Positions 43,709 to 50,007 of a stretch of 50,007 bases of DNA are shown in pieces (the first letter of the stretch is position 1; each line of letters starts with the position of its first letter). This stretch comes from Bacillota bacterium (lineage in GTDB: Bacteria > Bacillota > Clostridia > Christensenellales > Aristaeellaceae), in contig JAEWYP010000039.1 in NCBI GenBank assembly GCA_023395615.1, positions 1-50,007 on the forward strand, written 5' to 3'. The translations under genes and the position numbers were made by a program. The notes below the pieces were generated by a model. It made no database searches. It saw nothing but the letters and a program-made list of their open reading frames with translations, and was not told the origin of the DNA.

Positions 43709-45070
43709 TTGAAAACCCTCAGGGTATTTGGCAAGGTCGCGCTGATCCTGGCGCTTGCGCTGGTTCTGGTCGCAGGCAGCACGCTGATGCCCAGCGCGAA
43801 ATCCTCCACGCAAAACGCGTTGGAGGCCGAAGACAGCGATACGGTAACCCTGTCGCGGGAAGAATACAACCGGCTGGAACGTTATCAGTCGCTGGACGAA
43901 ATTGCACAGGTCGTTGAGCAGTACTACTATGTTCAGCCGGATGAGGATGCCATGCTGGACGGCGCAAAACGCGGTCTTTTGGCAGGGTTGGGCGATCCGT
44001 ATACTTTTTATTACAGCCCGGAAGAGTACGCCGAAATGTGGGCTGACGATGAAGGCGAATACGCGGGTATCGGCATTCAGATTTCTGTATCCTATGAAAC
44101 GTTGGCTTGCACAATCTCACGGATCTTCAGTGATAGTCCGGCGGCCAAAGCGGGCTTATTAAAAGGCGACATTCTCTCCAGGGTAGAGGATTTAAATGTG
44201 GATGCCTCCACCCTCAACAGTGCGGTTGCGATCATGCGTGGAGAAGTAGGCACCACCGTTCATGTGCAGGTGATTCGCAACGGTGCCACACTGGATTTTG
44301 ACGTGGAGCGGGCCGTAGTGCATGTGAACTGGGTCAGTTCCTGTATGCTGGATCACAACGTTGGTTATATTCTGTTGTACGAGTTTGCGGGCGACTGCGC
44401 GGAAAGCTTTCAAAAACAGCTGGATGCACTGGTATCGCAGGGTGCAAAATCTCTGATTATCGATCTGCGGGATAATCCCGGCGGGTGGATGGAAAGCGCC
44501 GTTAAACTTGCGGATATCTTTTTACCCAAAGAAACCGTAACGTATTTGGAATATCGGAACGGCGAGCGGGAATATTATAATGCGACGGACGGCGCCTTGA
44601 GTATCCCAATGGTATTGATGCTGAATGAAAATTCCGCTTCATCTTCCGAGATCCTGGCCGGCGCGTTGCAGGATTATGGCGTCGCAACCATCGTAGGCAC
44701 CCAGAGTTACGGAAAAGGAATCGTACAGTATGTTCTCCCGCTGGGTAATAACGGAGCCGGTATGCAGTTGACGACGGCATTATACTATACCCCCAACGGA
44801 CGCAGCATCCATAAAATCGGTATAACACCTGACGTGAAAGTGAGTATGCCGGAGGGTGATACTACCCTTTATGAAGTCGGCGATTTGAAAGATGCCCAGC
44901 TTCATAAAGCATGGGAGGTCGCACAGCAGAAAGCGTCCGGTACGTTTGTAACTGTAGCCCCCACAGCAGCGTCGGGGCTTTCTCCCGAGGCAACACCCGG
45001 CGCCGCTGCCAGCAGCGATTCTGCAAATGATATACAGGCTGGCGATTTGTTCACATTTCGGGTTTCATAA
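43709..45070 (+). CDS. S41-family C-terminal processing protease (CtpA-like)
   Basis: About 453 residues. A signal/anchor (about 8-28) is followed by a PDZ domain (about 115-195, GIGIQISVSYETLACTISRIFSDSPAAKAGLLKGD). The protease domain (about 210-390) has the strand LIIDLRDNPGG, the nucleophile Ser region NENSASSSEILAGALQDYG and the general-base Lys in GTQSYGKGIVQ. The tail of about 55 residues is Ala/Ser/Thr-rich. It cleaves exported proteins near their C termini. Start: TTG 43709, 6 bases after AGAGGTG. The GTG at 43700 is inside that ribosome site. It lies 12 bases after a PucR-type regulator. Confidence 0.94.
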   Translation: MKTLRVFGKVALILALALVLVAGSTLMPSAKSSTQNALEAEDSDTVTLSREEYNRLERYQSLDEIAQVVEQYYYVQPDEDAMLDGAKRGLLAGLGDPYTFYYSPEEYAEMWADDEGEYAGIGIQISVSYETLACTISRIFSDSPAAKAGLLKGDILSRVEDLNVDASTLNSAVAIMRGEVGTTVHVQVIRNGATLDFDVERAVVHVNWVSSCMLDHNVGYILLYEFAGDCAESFQKQLDALVSQGAKSLIIDLRDNPGGWMESAVKLADIFLPKETVTYLEYRNGEREYYNATDGALSIPMVLMLNENSASSSEILAGALQDYGVATIVGTQSYGKGIVQYVLPLGNNGAGMQLTTALYYTPNGRSIHKIGITPDVKVSMPEGDTTLYEVGDLKDAQLHKAWEVAQQKASGTFVTVAPTAASGLSPEATPGAAASSDSANDIQAGDLFTFRVS

Positions 45071-45085
45071 CCGGGGAAAGCATGG

Positions 45086-45239
45086 TATACTGATTTTGAA
45101 CGGAATATGGATGAACCCGCGTGGCAACCAGCCATCAGGGTGAATGCGTTTTCCGCAGTGAATTTCATCATCTGTTGATGCCCGAGGGCTCTTCCCAAAG
45201 GCAAAAAGAGAGGGGGATGCCATAATGAGCACATTCTTT
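45086..45239 (+). promoter_or_regulatory. Structured leader with extended -10 promoter, possible riboswitch or attenuator
   Basis: The extended -10 TGG-TATACT (45084-45091) starts a leader near 45098. Serial stems follow: ACCC/GGGT enclosing GTGGC/GCCAT (about 45114-45141), TGCG/CGCA (about 45145-45157), CATCA/TGATG (about 45167-45180) and a CTCTT/AAGAG stem (about 45190-45210). An 8-codon frame ATG AGC ACA TTC TTT ACC GGC GGC TAG (45225-45251) has AGAGGGGG just upstream and runs into the terminator stem at 45240. The combination of leader, mini-frame and terminator before a regulator gene is the usual look of a riboswitch or attenuator. I do not recognise the family. Confidence 0.55.
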
Positions 45240-45283
45240 ACCGGCGGCTAGGCGAAGCGATTCGCAGAACCGACGGTATTTTT
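45240..45283 (+). terminator. Intrinsic terminator in the leader of the TM1266-type gene
   Basis: ACCGGCGG (45240-45247) pairs with CCGACGGT (45270-45277), with one G-A mismatch, around an inner GCGAA/TTCGC stem (45252-45265), then five Ts (45279-45283). It ends 14 bases before the ATG at 45298, so it would stop transcripts before the gene unless prevented. Confidence 0.7.
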
Positions 45284-45297
45284 ATCGTTTGGAGGCG

Positions 45298-45594
45298 ATG
45301 GGTACGGACACGGAAAAGCGACTGGGGTTTATCGGCATTGTCATGGGCGACCGTTCGGTTGCCCATGAGATTAACGCAATTCTGGGCCAATACTCCAGTC
45401 TGGTTAAAGCAAGGATCGGCGTGCCTGATGCCGATTCACCCGCCGCCGTAATCGGTCTTGTGGTGGAAGGCGACAACCAGTCGCTGGGAACCCTGACCGC
45501 TAAACTGGGCAACTTGCCGGGTGTGGAAGTAAAAAGCGCTCTCACCCGAAAAAAGCAGACCGCCGGAGATTTCCCGGCAGCAGAAAAGGAATGA
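45298..45594 (+). CDS. TM1266-type iron-only hydrogenase system regulator
   Basis: 98 residues matching the small ACT-like family named after TM1266 (MGTDTEKRLGFIGIVMGDRSVAHEINAILGQYSSLVKARIGVPD, then IGLVVEGDNQSLGTLTAKLGNLPGVEVKSALTR). Members sit beside [FeFe]-hydrogenase maturation genes in many Firmicutes and Thermotogae and probably bind a small ligand or nucleic acid. Start: ATG 45298, although GGAGG is only 2 bases away, so the real start might be shifted. A leader with a terminator precedes it and an ECF S component follows with a 4-base overlap. No hydrogenase genes are within the window. Confidence 0.85.
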   Translation: MGTDTEKRLGFIGIVMGDRSVAHEINAILGQYSSLVKARIGVPDADSPAAVIGLVVEGDNQSLGTLTAKLGNLPGVEVKSALTRKKQTAGDFPAAEKE

Positions 45595-46175
45595 TATTGA
45601 TTATGAGTTCTCAAAATATCCGCAAGATGGTAACAACCGCTATCCTGATCGCGCTTACGATTGTGTTTCAGCTGCTTCGCCCCGTGTTGGGTGGCAGCAA
45701 CATTATTTCCACCTACATTATCGGCAGCCTGATTAATCTTTCGTTGATCGTCGCCGCCTGCGCCGTGGGATTATGGAGCGGCGTCTCCGTGGCTGTCATC
45801 ACCCCGATCATCGCCCTGATCCAGGGGCATTCCACTCTGCCGATGATGCCCTGGGTAATGGCGGGCAATCTGGTGTTGGTCGTTATCTTTGCTCTGTTTG
45901 CGCAGAAAGAGAAAACCTCCCTTCAGGTGGAATGGGTGCGCTGGATCATCGTCGGCGTGGTTGCGACGCTTGTAAAATACCTGGTGATGTCCTTTGGACA
46001 ATCGCTTGTACTGACCTCCGCCAAAGGCCTTGCGTTTAGCGTAGCATTCGGCACGGCCGCCATCGCACAGATTGTGCAGATCGTTACCGCATTGATTGGT
46101 ACGGTGCTGGGCGGCATTATCCTGCCGATGCTCCCCGCCGAAGTCGTTGGGAAAAATTCCGCCGTCAAAGCCTGA
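45591..46175 (+). CDS. ECF transporter S component
   Basis: 194 residues with about six membrane segments, the substrate-capture subunit fold of energy-coupling-factor vitamin transporters. The N terminus (NIRKMVTTAILIALTIVFQLL) and the segment IQGHSTLPMMPWVMAGNLVLV fit. The vitamin is not evident. The general ECF module is not in the window, as expected for group II. Start uncertain: ATG 45591 (overlaps the upstream stop by 4), TTG 45597 (best spaced from AAAAGGA) or ATG 45603. A strong terminator follows at 46205-46241. Confidence 0.85.
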   Translation: MILIMSSQNIRKMVTTAILIALTIVFQLLRPVLGGSNIISTYIIGSLINLSLIVAACAVGLWSGVSVAVITPIIALIQGHSTLPMMPWVMAGNLVLVVIFALFAQKEKTSLQVEWVRWIIVGVVATLVKYLVMSFGQSLVLTSAKGLAFSVAFGTAAIAQIVQIVTALIGTVLGGIILPMLPAEVVGKNSAVKA

Positions 46176-46204
46176 CAACGCAACAATTTCTTTTCAGTTT
46201 GCGC

Positions 46205-46241
46205 GATCAAAAAACCGCCGGATACCGGCGGTTTTTTGATC
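46205..46241 (+). terminator. Intrinsic terminator after the ECF S gene
   Basis: Perfect stem CCGCCGG / CCGGCGG (46215-46231), loop ATA, then six Ts (46232-46237). The inverted repeat extends to GATC at both ends, so it is symmetrical and may work on both strands. Confidence 0.92.
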
Positions 46242-46249
46242 GTTTGCAT

Positions 46250-46311
46250 GTAAAGCGTGCTTGACATTTATTGATCCGCGTGTTATGATCGGAATGTAAA
46301 GCATGCTTTAC
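46250..46311 (+). promoter_or_regulatory. Promoter with two operators for the small Xre regulator
   Basis: TTGACA (46261-46266), 17 bases, TATGAT (46284-46289). Two copies of the palindrome GTAAAGC-TGCTTTAC flank it: an imperfect copy at 46250-46265 overlapping the -35, and a perfect 16-base copy (46296-46311) just after the start site. Most likely bound by the regulator encoded downstream (autorepression). Confidence 0.8.
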
Positions 46312-46328
46312 TTCAAAGGAGGTTATCC

Positions 46329-46538
46329 ATGAAAAACCGTTTGGAGGAACTTCGTAAACAGCGAGGAATCCGACAGGACGAGCTTGCGGACGCGCTTGGC
46401 ATCTCCCGTCAAACGGTAAGCTCGCTGGAAAACGTCCGGTACAATCCATCGATCCTGTTGGCTTTCAAACTTTCACGTTATTTTCAATTACCCATTGAAG
46501 GAATATTTTTCGATGAGGAGGAAACCGATGATGAATAA
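46329..46538 (+). CDS. Small Xre-family transcription regulator
   Basis: 69 residues, a single helix-turn-helix of the Xre/Cro kind (LEELRKQRGIRQDELADALGISRQTVSSLENVRYNPSILLAFKLSRYF) plus a short acidic tail. AAAGGAGG is 6 bases before the ATG. Its promoter has two palindromic copies. It overlaps a membrane-protein gene by 11 bases, a pattern common for regulator/membrane pairs such as those controlling cell-surface or peptide responses. Confidence 0.92.
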   Translation: MKNRLEELRKQRGIRQDELADALGISRQTVSSLENVRYNPSILLAFKLSRYFQLPIEGIFFDEEETDDE

Positions 46539-46962
46539 AAAAACCATATCCATCGTGTTCGTTGTACTTGGCATTCTGCTGTTCGCCGGTGGGCTAACCC
46601 TGATTTTGCTCCCGCATTCATCCAGTGGGATTCTTTCCGCGCTCCCGTTTATTATGATTGGTATCGGATGCGGGGTATCCGGGCAAGGAATCGGAGAACT
46701 GGTCCAGCGTCGAAAACTTGCGAATTCTCCACAACTTGCCAAACAACAGGAGGCTGAACTCGGCGATGAGCGCAATATCGCCATTGCCTTTCAGTCGAAA
46801 GCAAAGGCGTTTGATCTGATGGTCTACCTCTTTGGCGCGCTGCTGCTTTCCTTCGCCTTATTCGGGGTTTCCGCTGCGGCGACGCTTTCACTGGCGGTTG
46901 CGTATCTGGCAGTGATCGGTTGCCGTATCTGGTTTGCTGTGAAGCTGAATCGGGAAATGTAA
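46528..46962 (+). CDS. Small membrane protein partnered with the Xre regulator
   Basis: About 144 residues with four membrane segments (SIVFVVLGILLFAGGLTLILL, GILSALPFIMIGIGCGVSGQGI, LMVYLFGALLLSFALFGV, ATLSLAVAYLAVIGCRIWFA) and a charged middle loop (QRRKLANSPQLAKQQEAELGDERNIAIAFQSKAK). No named family recognised. Start at ATG 46528, 6 bases after AGGAGG. It overlaps the Xre gene's end and is convergent with an ATPase gene 2 bases away. Confidence 0.78.
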   Translation: MMNKKTISIVFVVLGILLFAGGLTLILLPHSSSGILSALPFIMIGIGCGVSGQGIGELVQRRKLANSPQLAKQQEAELGDERNIAIAFQSKAKAFDLMVYLFGALLLSFALFGVSAAATLSLAVAYLAVIGCRIWFAVKLNREM

Positions 46963-46964
46963 TC

Positions 46965-47723
46965 CTATTCGTCCCCCAGCAGACCCATAAAGACGCTCAA
47001 TTCTGCCGTACGGTGATCCCCCATCACAGCATCCGGCGTGCCTTCCGCCTGTATCAGCCCATCCTGCATAAACACCACATAATCCGCCACCTCGCGGGCA
47101 AAACGCATTTCATGGGTTACGACGATCATCGTGCGCTTTTCCTGCGCAAGTTCGCGGATCACACCCAATACTTCCTGCGTTAGCTGCGGGTCCAGTGCCG
47201 AGGTCGGCTCGTCAAAACAGAGAATTTCCGGGTCCAGTGCCAGCGCGCGTGCGATTGCCACGCGCTGTTGCTGACCTCCGGATAACTGGCAGGGGTATTG
47301 ATCCGCCTTATCCGCAAGACCAACCTTTGCCAGCAGTGCCCTTGAACGCTTTTCCGCTTCCTCCCGGGTGCGCTTCAACACTTTCACCTGTGCCTGGCAC
47401 AGGTTTTTCAGCACCGTCATATGCGGAAACAGGTTGTAATTCTGAAAAACAAAACCCATTTTCAAGCAGAGCGTCCGCAATTCTTCTTTGGGCGCATATA
47501 CGGGGGTTCCCAGCTGACCGGCAGTTACCATCGGTTGTCCGTCAATGCGGATTTCTCCGGCGTCTACCGTTTCAAGATGGTTCAGGCATCGCAGCAGGGT
47601 GCTTTTCCCGGAACCGCTTCGCCCGATGATCGCGACTACCTGCCCGTTTGGAACGGTCAGCGAAACATCCTTTAATACAGTTTCGCCCCCAAAGGATTTG
47701 GCGATATTTCTGGCTTCCAGCAT
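46965..47723 (-). CDS. Polar amino-acid ABC transporter ATP-binding protein (GlnQ-like)
   Basis: 252 residues. Walker A GRSGSGKST, signature LSGGQQQRVAIARAL, Walker B ILCFDEPTSALDP, switch His in VVTHE. It powers uptake with the permease and binding protein just upstream. 17 bases separate it from the permease. The order binding protein, permease, ATPase is typical of glutamine/cystine-type importers. The substrate cannot be read from the sequence. Confidence 0.95.
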   Translation of the reverse strand: MLEARNIAKSFGGETVLKDVSLTVPNGQVVAIIGRSGSGKSTLLRCLNHLETVDAGEIRIDGQPMVTAGQLGTPVYAPKEELRTLCLKMGFVFQNYNLFPHMTVLKNLCQAQVKVLKRTREEAEKRSRALLAKVGLADKADQYPCQLSGGQQQRVAIARALALDPEILCFDEPTSALDPQLTQEVLGVIRELAQEKRTMIVVTHEMRFAREVADYVVFMQDGLIQAEGTPDAVMGDHRTAELSVFMGLLGDE

Positions 47724-47740
47724 TGTTACCTTCCCCCTTT

Positions 47741-48403
47741 CTAACCCCGGTAGTACTCCATCCGATGCGTAAGCCAGTTAAAGAAGATCGTTACCACGGT
47801 GTTCATCGCCAGATAGAAAAGTCCCGCGATAAACAGCGGTTCCACCGAGCCGGATGCCGAGGTCGCATTTTTAGCGGACAGGAAGAGTTCCCCTACCGCG
47901 ATCGCCGTCGCAAGCGACGTATCTTTCACCAGCGTAATCACTTCATTGCTGACTGGTAGTACGACTCGCTTCATCGTTTGCGGAAGGATGATCTGCGTAA
48001 ACGTCTGCACGCGTGTAAAGCCTAAAACCTGAGACGCCTCATACTGTCCACGTTCAATACTCATAATGCCACCGCGATAAATCTCCGCAAAATAGGCTGC
48101 ATAATTTAACGAAAACGCAATCAGTGTGGATTCCAGCCGCGGTATCGGCCCAACCAGGCGGGGCAGAAAGAAATACACAGTGAACAGTTGCAGCATCAAC
48201 GGCGTACCGCGCATAATCAGGATATAGAACGCAACGGGAGCAGAAAGCCATTTGTGCCTGCTCATCCTGCCCAGCGCTACGGCCAGCCCGAGCGGAAGTG
48301 AAAAAAGAAGCGTAAAGAAGAAAATGTACAGGCTGGTTCCCATGCCTTGCGCCAATTGGGCAAGCAATTTCATCAGCAGATCCGGATGATTCAGGTATTG
48401 CAT
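47741..48403 (-). CDS. Polar amino-acid ABC transporter permease
   Basis: About 220 residues with the HisM/GlnP (His_Glu_Gln) pattern: GMGTSLYIFFFTLLFSLPLGL at the start and the EAA loop EIYRGGIMSIERGQYEASQVLGFTRVQTFTQIILPQTMKRV. Start: GGGGAG lies 5 bases before ATG 48403. The frame opens at 48457 without support. It sits between a binding-protein gene (with a hairpin) and the ATPase. Confidence 0.95.
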   Translation of the reverse strand: MQYLNHPDLLMKLLAQLAQGMGTSLYIFFFTLLFSLPLGLAVALGRMSRHKWLSAPVAFYILIMRGTPLMLQLFTVYFFLPRLVGPIPRLESTLIAFSLNYAAYFAEIYRGGIMSIERGQYEASQVLGFTRVQTFTQIILPQTMKRVVLPVSNEVITLVKDTSLATAIAVGELFLSAKNATSASGSVEPLFIAGLFYLAMNTVVTIFFNWLTHRMEYYRG

Positions 48404-48444
48404 GATATCTCCCCTGTTTCGCAGCGTAGATCGTTCCGAAGCTG

Positions 48445-48480
48445 AAAAGCAGGGCAAACCCCTTCACGGGCCTGCCCTGC
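48445..48480 (-). terminator. Hairpin with short U tract between binding-protein and permease genes
   Basis: 7-bp stem GCAGGGC / GCCCTGC (48449-48455, 48474-48480) with an inner CCC/GGG pairing, followed by four Ts on the minus strand. Partial termination would favour binding-protein mRNA. Confidence 0.7.
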
Positions 48481-48506
48481 GCCGTTATCGCAGCACGATG
48501 CGCGCT

Positions 48507-49328
48507 TTATTGCGCCGTCTCCTGTTGGGCCACAATCGTTACGTCGGAACCGAACCATTCCGTCGATATTTCCGCCAGTTTTCCATCCTTGGCCATCGCG
48601 AACAGCTGCTGATTGACAGCATCGGTCAAAGCCAGATCATCCTTGCGGAAACCCACCGCATACTGCTCTGGAGCCAGCTGATCATCCAGCACTCGGTAGT
48701 TCGCGCCTTTCTTGGCAATGTAATAATTCGCTACGATCACGTCCAGCGCAACCGCGTCCACGCCGCCATTGTCCAAATCCATCAGGGCCAGCGTATTGTC
48801 GCTGTATTCCACAGGCGCACCCTCCAGCGAAGCAAGCAGATCGGCGTTTGCCGCCACAGCTTCCGCCGCGGAGGAGCCGGATTGAAGCGCCAGTTTCTTG
48901 CCCTTCATATCGGCAATCGTTTTAATATCGCTGTCCGCCTTCACGCACAGCACCTGCGCGTTATTCAGATACGGCACAGACAGGCTCATGCTCTCTTTGC
49001 GTTCGTCCGTTACGGTCATCCCGTTCCAGATACAATCAATATTGCCGCTGCTCAGCTCCAGATCCTTTGCGCTCCAGTCAATTGGCTGCAGTACCAGCTC
49101 CACCCCAAGGCGGGCGCACACTTCACGGGCAACATCGATGTCAAAACCAACGTAGCTTCCGTTCTCGTCCGTGAAGCCCATAGGCGGAAAGCCTGCGTCA
49201 AACCCCAGGATAAACTGCCCCTTGTCCTTCACTTTTTGCAGGGAATTATCCTCGGCAAATGCGGCAAAGGCAACCGTGCACAGCATCAGCGCCAGTGTGA
49301 GGGCCAGTAGAGATTTCAACTTCTTCAT
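48507..49328 (-). CDS. Polar amino-acid-binding protein (SBP_bac_3)
   Basis: 273 residues with a signal peptide of about 25 residues ending AFA-E and an SBP_bac_3 fold. The mature part has KDKGQFILGFDAGFPPMGFTDENGSYVGFDIDVAREV, GNIDCIWNGMTVTDERKESM and LDVIVANYYIAKKG. No lipobox cysteine. GGAGCGATGG precedes the ATG. Part of a glutamine/cystine/arginine-type importer with the permease and ATPase downstream. A strong promoter lies at 49377-49405. Confidence 0.94.
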   Translation of the reverse strand: MKKLKSLLALTLALMLCTVAFAAFAEDNSLQKVKDKGQFILGFDAGFPPMGFTDENGSYVGFDIDVAREVCARLGVELVLQPIDWSAKDLELSSGNIDCIWNGMTVTDERKESMSLSVPYLNNAQVLCVKADSDIKTIADMKGKKLALQSGSSAAEAVAANADLLASLEGAPVEYSDNTLALMDLDNGGVDAVALDVIVANYYIAKKGANYRVLDDQLAPEQYAVGFRKDDLALTDAVNQQLFAMAKDGKLAEISTEWFGSDVTIVAQQETAQ

Positions 49329-49376
49329 CGTCCATCGCTCCTTTAATGCTTTAGCGTGGTAAACTGTTCATGTGCG

Positions 49377-49405
49377 AGTATACCTGATCCCCGTCGGTTT
49401 GTCAA
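49377..49405 (-). promoter_or_regulatory. Promoter of the amino-acid importer operon
   Basis: On the minus strand TTGACA (49400-49405), 17 bases, TATACT (49377-49382): near-consensus. Confidence 0.8.
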
Positions 49406-49508
49406 CCCCCTTTAAATGATCTTCCTCGTTACCCTGCATTTTCATCTCACATCGGAAAACAGGTTTCAGAAACGGATCGCTTCTCCCGCGAAGTTTTATT
49501 TCGACTGC

Positions 49509-49538
49509 TTGACGTATCCGCCCCAAACCCGATACAAT
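49509..49538 (+). promoter_or_regulatory. Promoter of the XdhC-family gene
   Basis: TTGACG (49509-49514), 18 bases, TACAAT (49533-49538), transcription starting near 49545, about 30 bases before the ATG. Confidence 0.6.
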
Positions 49539-49573
49539 AAGCACACATTCGTGATAGAAATGAGGCGTTCCTG

Positions 49574-50007
49574 ATGAAAACGCTGTTGCCGGTGATCCTG
49601 CGGGAACTGCAAAACGGTTCGTCCGTCGCGCTCGCAACGGTATTGCAAGCCAAGGGCTCCGCACCGCGCGGTGCGGGCGCCTGCATGCTGCTTACCCAAG
49701 CCGGTGAAACCGTCGGCACCGTCGGGGGCGGCGTATTGGAGTACCGCGCCCTTCAAACGCTAACTACCTTATTACTGCTGCCTTCCCCCACCGCTGTTGC
49801 CGTTACCGGCTCTGAGGTCGTCTGCGAAGACAGCTTTGTCTCCGCTGTCGAAGACTATGCGCTGACCCAGGATGAGGTGAAAAGTCTGGGAATGGTGTGC
49901 GGTGGCAACGTATCTGTATTGTATCAGGTATTATCACCGGGATTGTTACCGTTTGTTCAGGAAGCCGTAACACGGTTGAGCAACTTGCAAAACCTATGGC
50001 TGGTTCG
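49574..50007 (+). CDS. XdhC/CoxI-family protein (partial, 3' end cut)
   Basis: 144 codons present. The N-terminal XdhC_CoxI domain is clear: VALATVLQAKGSAPRGAGACMLLT with the conserved GSAPR, TVGTVGGGVLEYRALQ, and a second motif GMVCGGNVSVLYQ. The family inserts sulfurated molybdenum cofactor into molybdenum hydroxylases such as xanthine dehydrogenase. The C-terminal nucleotide-binding (Rossmann) half lies past the window edge. A GAGG-type ribosome site and a promoter precede it. It is likely the first gene of a molybdenum-enzyme or selenium-linked cluster outside the window. Confidence 0.9.
   Translation, partial: MKTLLPVILRELQNGSSVALATVLQAKGSAPRGAGACMLLTQAGETVGTVGGGVLEYRALQTLTTLLLLPSPTAVAVTGSEVVCEDSFVSAVEDYALTQDEVKSLGMVCGGNVSVLYQVLSPGLLPFVQEAVTRLSNLQNLWLV

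Noticed and set aside
45098..45200. Leader considered as a c-di-AMP (ydaO) riboswitch or T-box
   Set aside because: GGGTGAAT and CCCGA occur in ydaO-like order, but the conserved CAGCTAAC part is absent. The T-box-like GGATGAACCCGCG is too near the start site and differs from consensus.

Overview
The window looks like chromosomal DNA from an anaerobic, gut-type member of the Clostridia. This is inferred from strong AGGAGG ribosome sites, TTGACA/TATAAT promoters, YesM/YesN-type two-component systems, free (non-permease-linked) sugar-binding proteins, an ECF transporter S component, a TM1266-type hydrogenase regulator and short 'MKKL-SLLLALVLAL...AFAE' signal peptides. A Christensenellales/Aristaeellaceae-like host would fit, but the sequence alone cannot prove it. 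There is no phage, integrase, transposase or CRISPR array. The window edges cut a sugar permease (left) and an XdhC-family gene (right).

Layout. (1) 1-8440, minus strand: an alpha-galactoside locus with a GH36 alpha-galactosidase, a YesM kinase, a YesN regulator, a family-1 solute-binding protein and two MalF/MalG-type permeases. (2) 8524-17004, minus strand: a small cysteine protein and a cyclic-di-GMP/signalling block. The block holds an orphan solute-binding lipoprotein, a REC-HD-GYP phosphodiesterase, a 1032-residue hybrid kinase with a periplasmic SBP_bac_3 sensor, and a membrane GGDEF gene interrupted by an in-frame TAA. A second, intact membrane GGDEF gene follows the next cluster. (3) 17045-26429: a galactose-type locus. 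A minus-strand operon (YesN regulator, YesM kinase, two periplasmic-binding-protein homologues) diverges from plus-strand mglB-mglA-mglC. (4) 26544-35590: a secreted DUF3089 alpha/beta-hydrolase, a MacB-like ABC system with two FtsX permeases, a second ABC exporter with two permeases, a secreted protein of unknown function and a palindromic intergenic element. (5) 35603-37163: an ECF-type sigma factor and a DUF4367 partner. (6) 37404-42506: tRNA-Leu(CAA), a large secreted SH3/repeat protein, and a TetR regulator divergent from an ABC-2 exporter, with two matching operator sites. (7) 42551-50007: a PucR-type regulator, an S41 protease, a long structured leader ending in an intrinsic terminator ahead of a TM1266-type regulator and an ECF S component, a small Xre regulator with a membrane partner, a polar amino-acid ABC importer, and the start of an XdhC-family gene.

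How it works together. Most genes import small sugars or amino acids, sense them, or export compounds. Both sugar importers sit next to their own YesM/YesN pair, so uptake is probably switched on by extracellular ligand. All three solute-binding-protein genes that precede permease or ATPase genes are followed by a strong RNA hairpin, which would keep the binding protein more abundant than the membrane parts. The signalling block adds cyclic-di-GMP turnover coupled to periplasmic ligand sensing. Nothing here forms an obvious undescribed defence or biosynthetic system. The least explained items are the leader before the TM1266 gene, the nonsense-split GGDEF gene and the palindromic element at 34268-34367.
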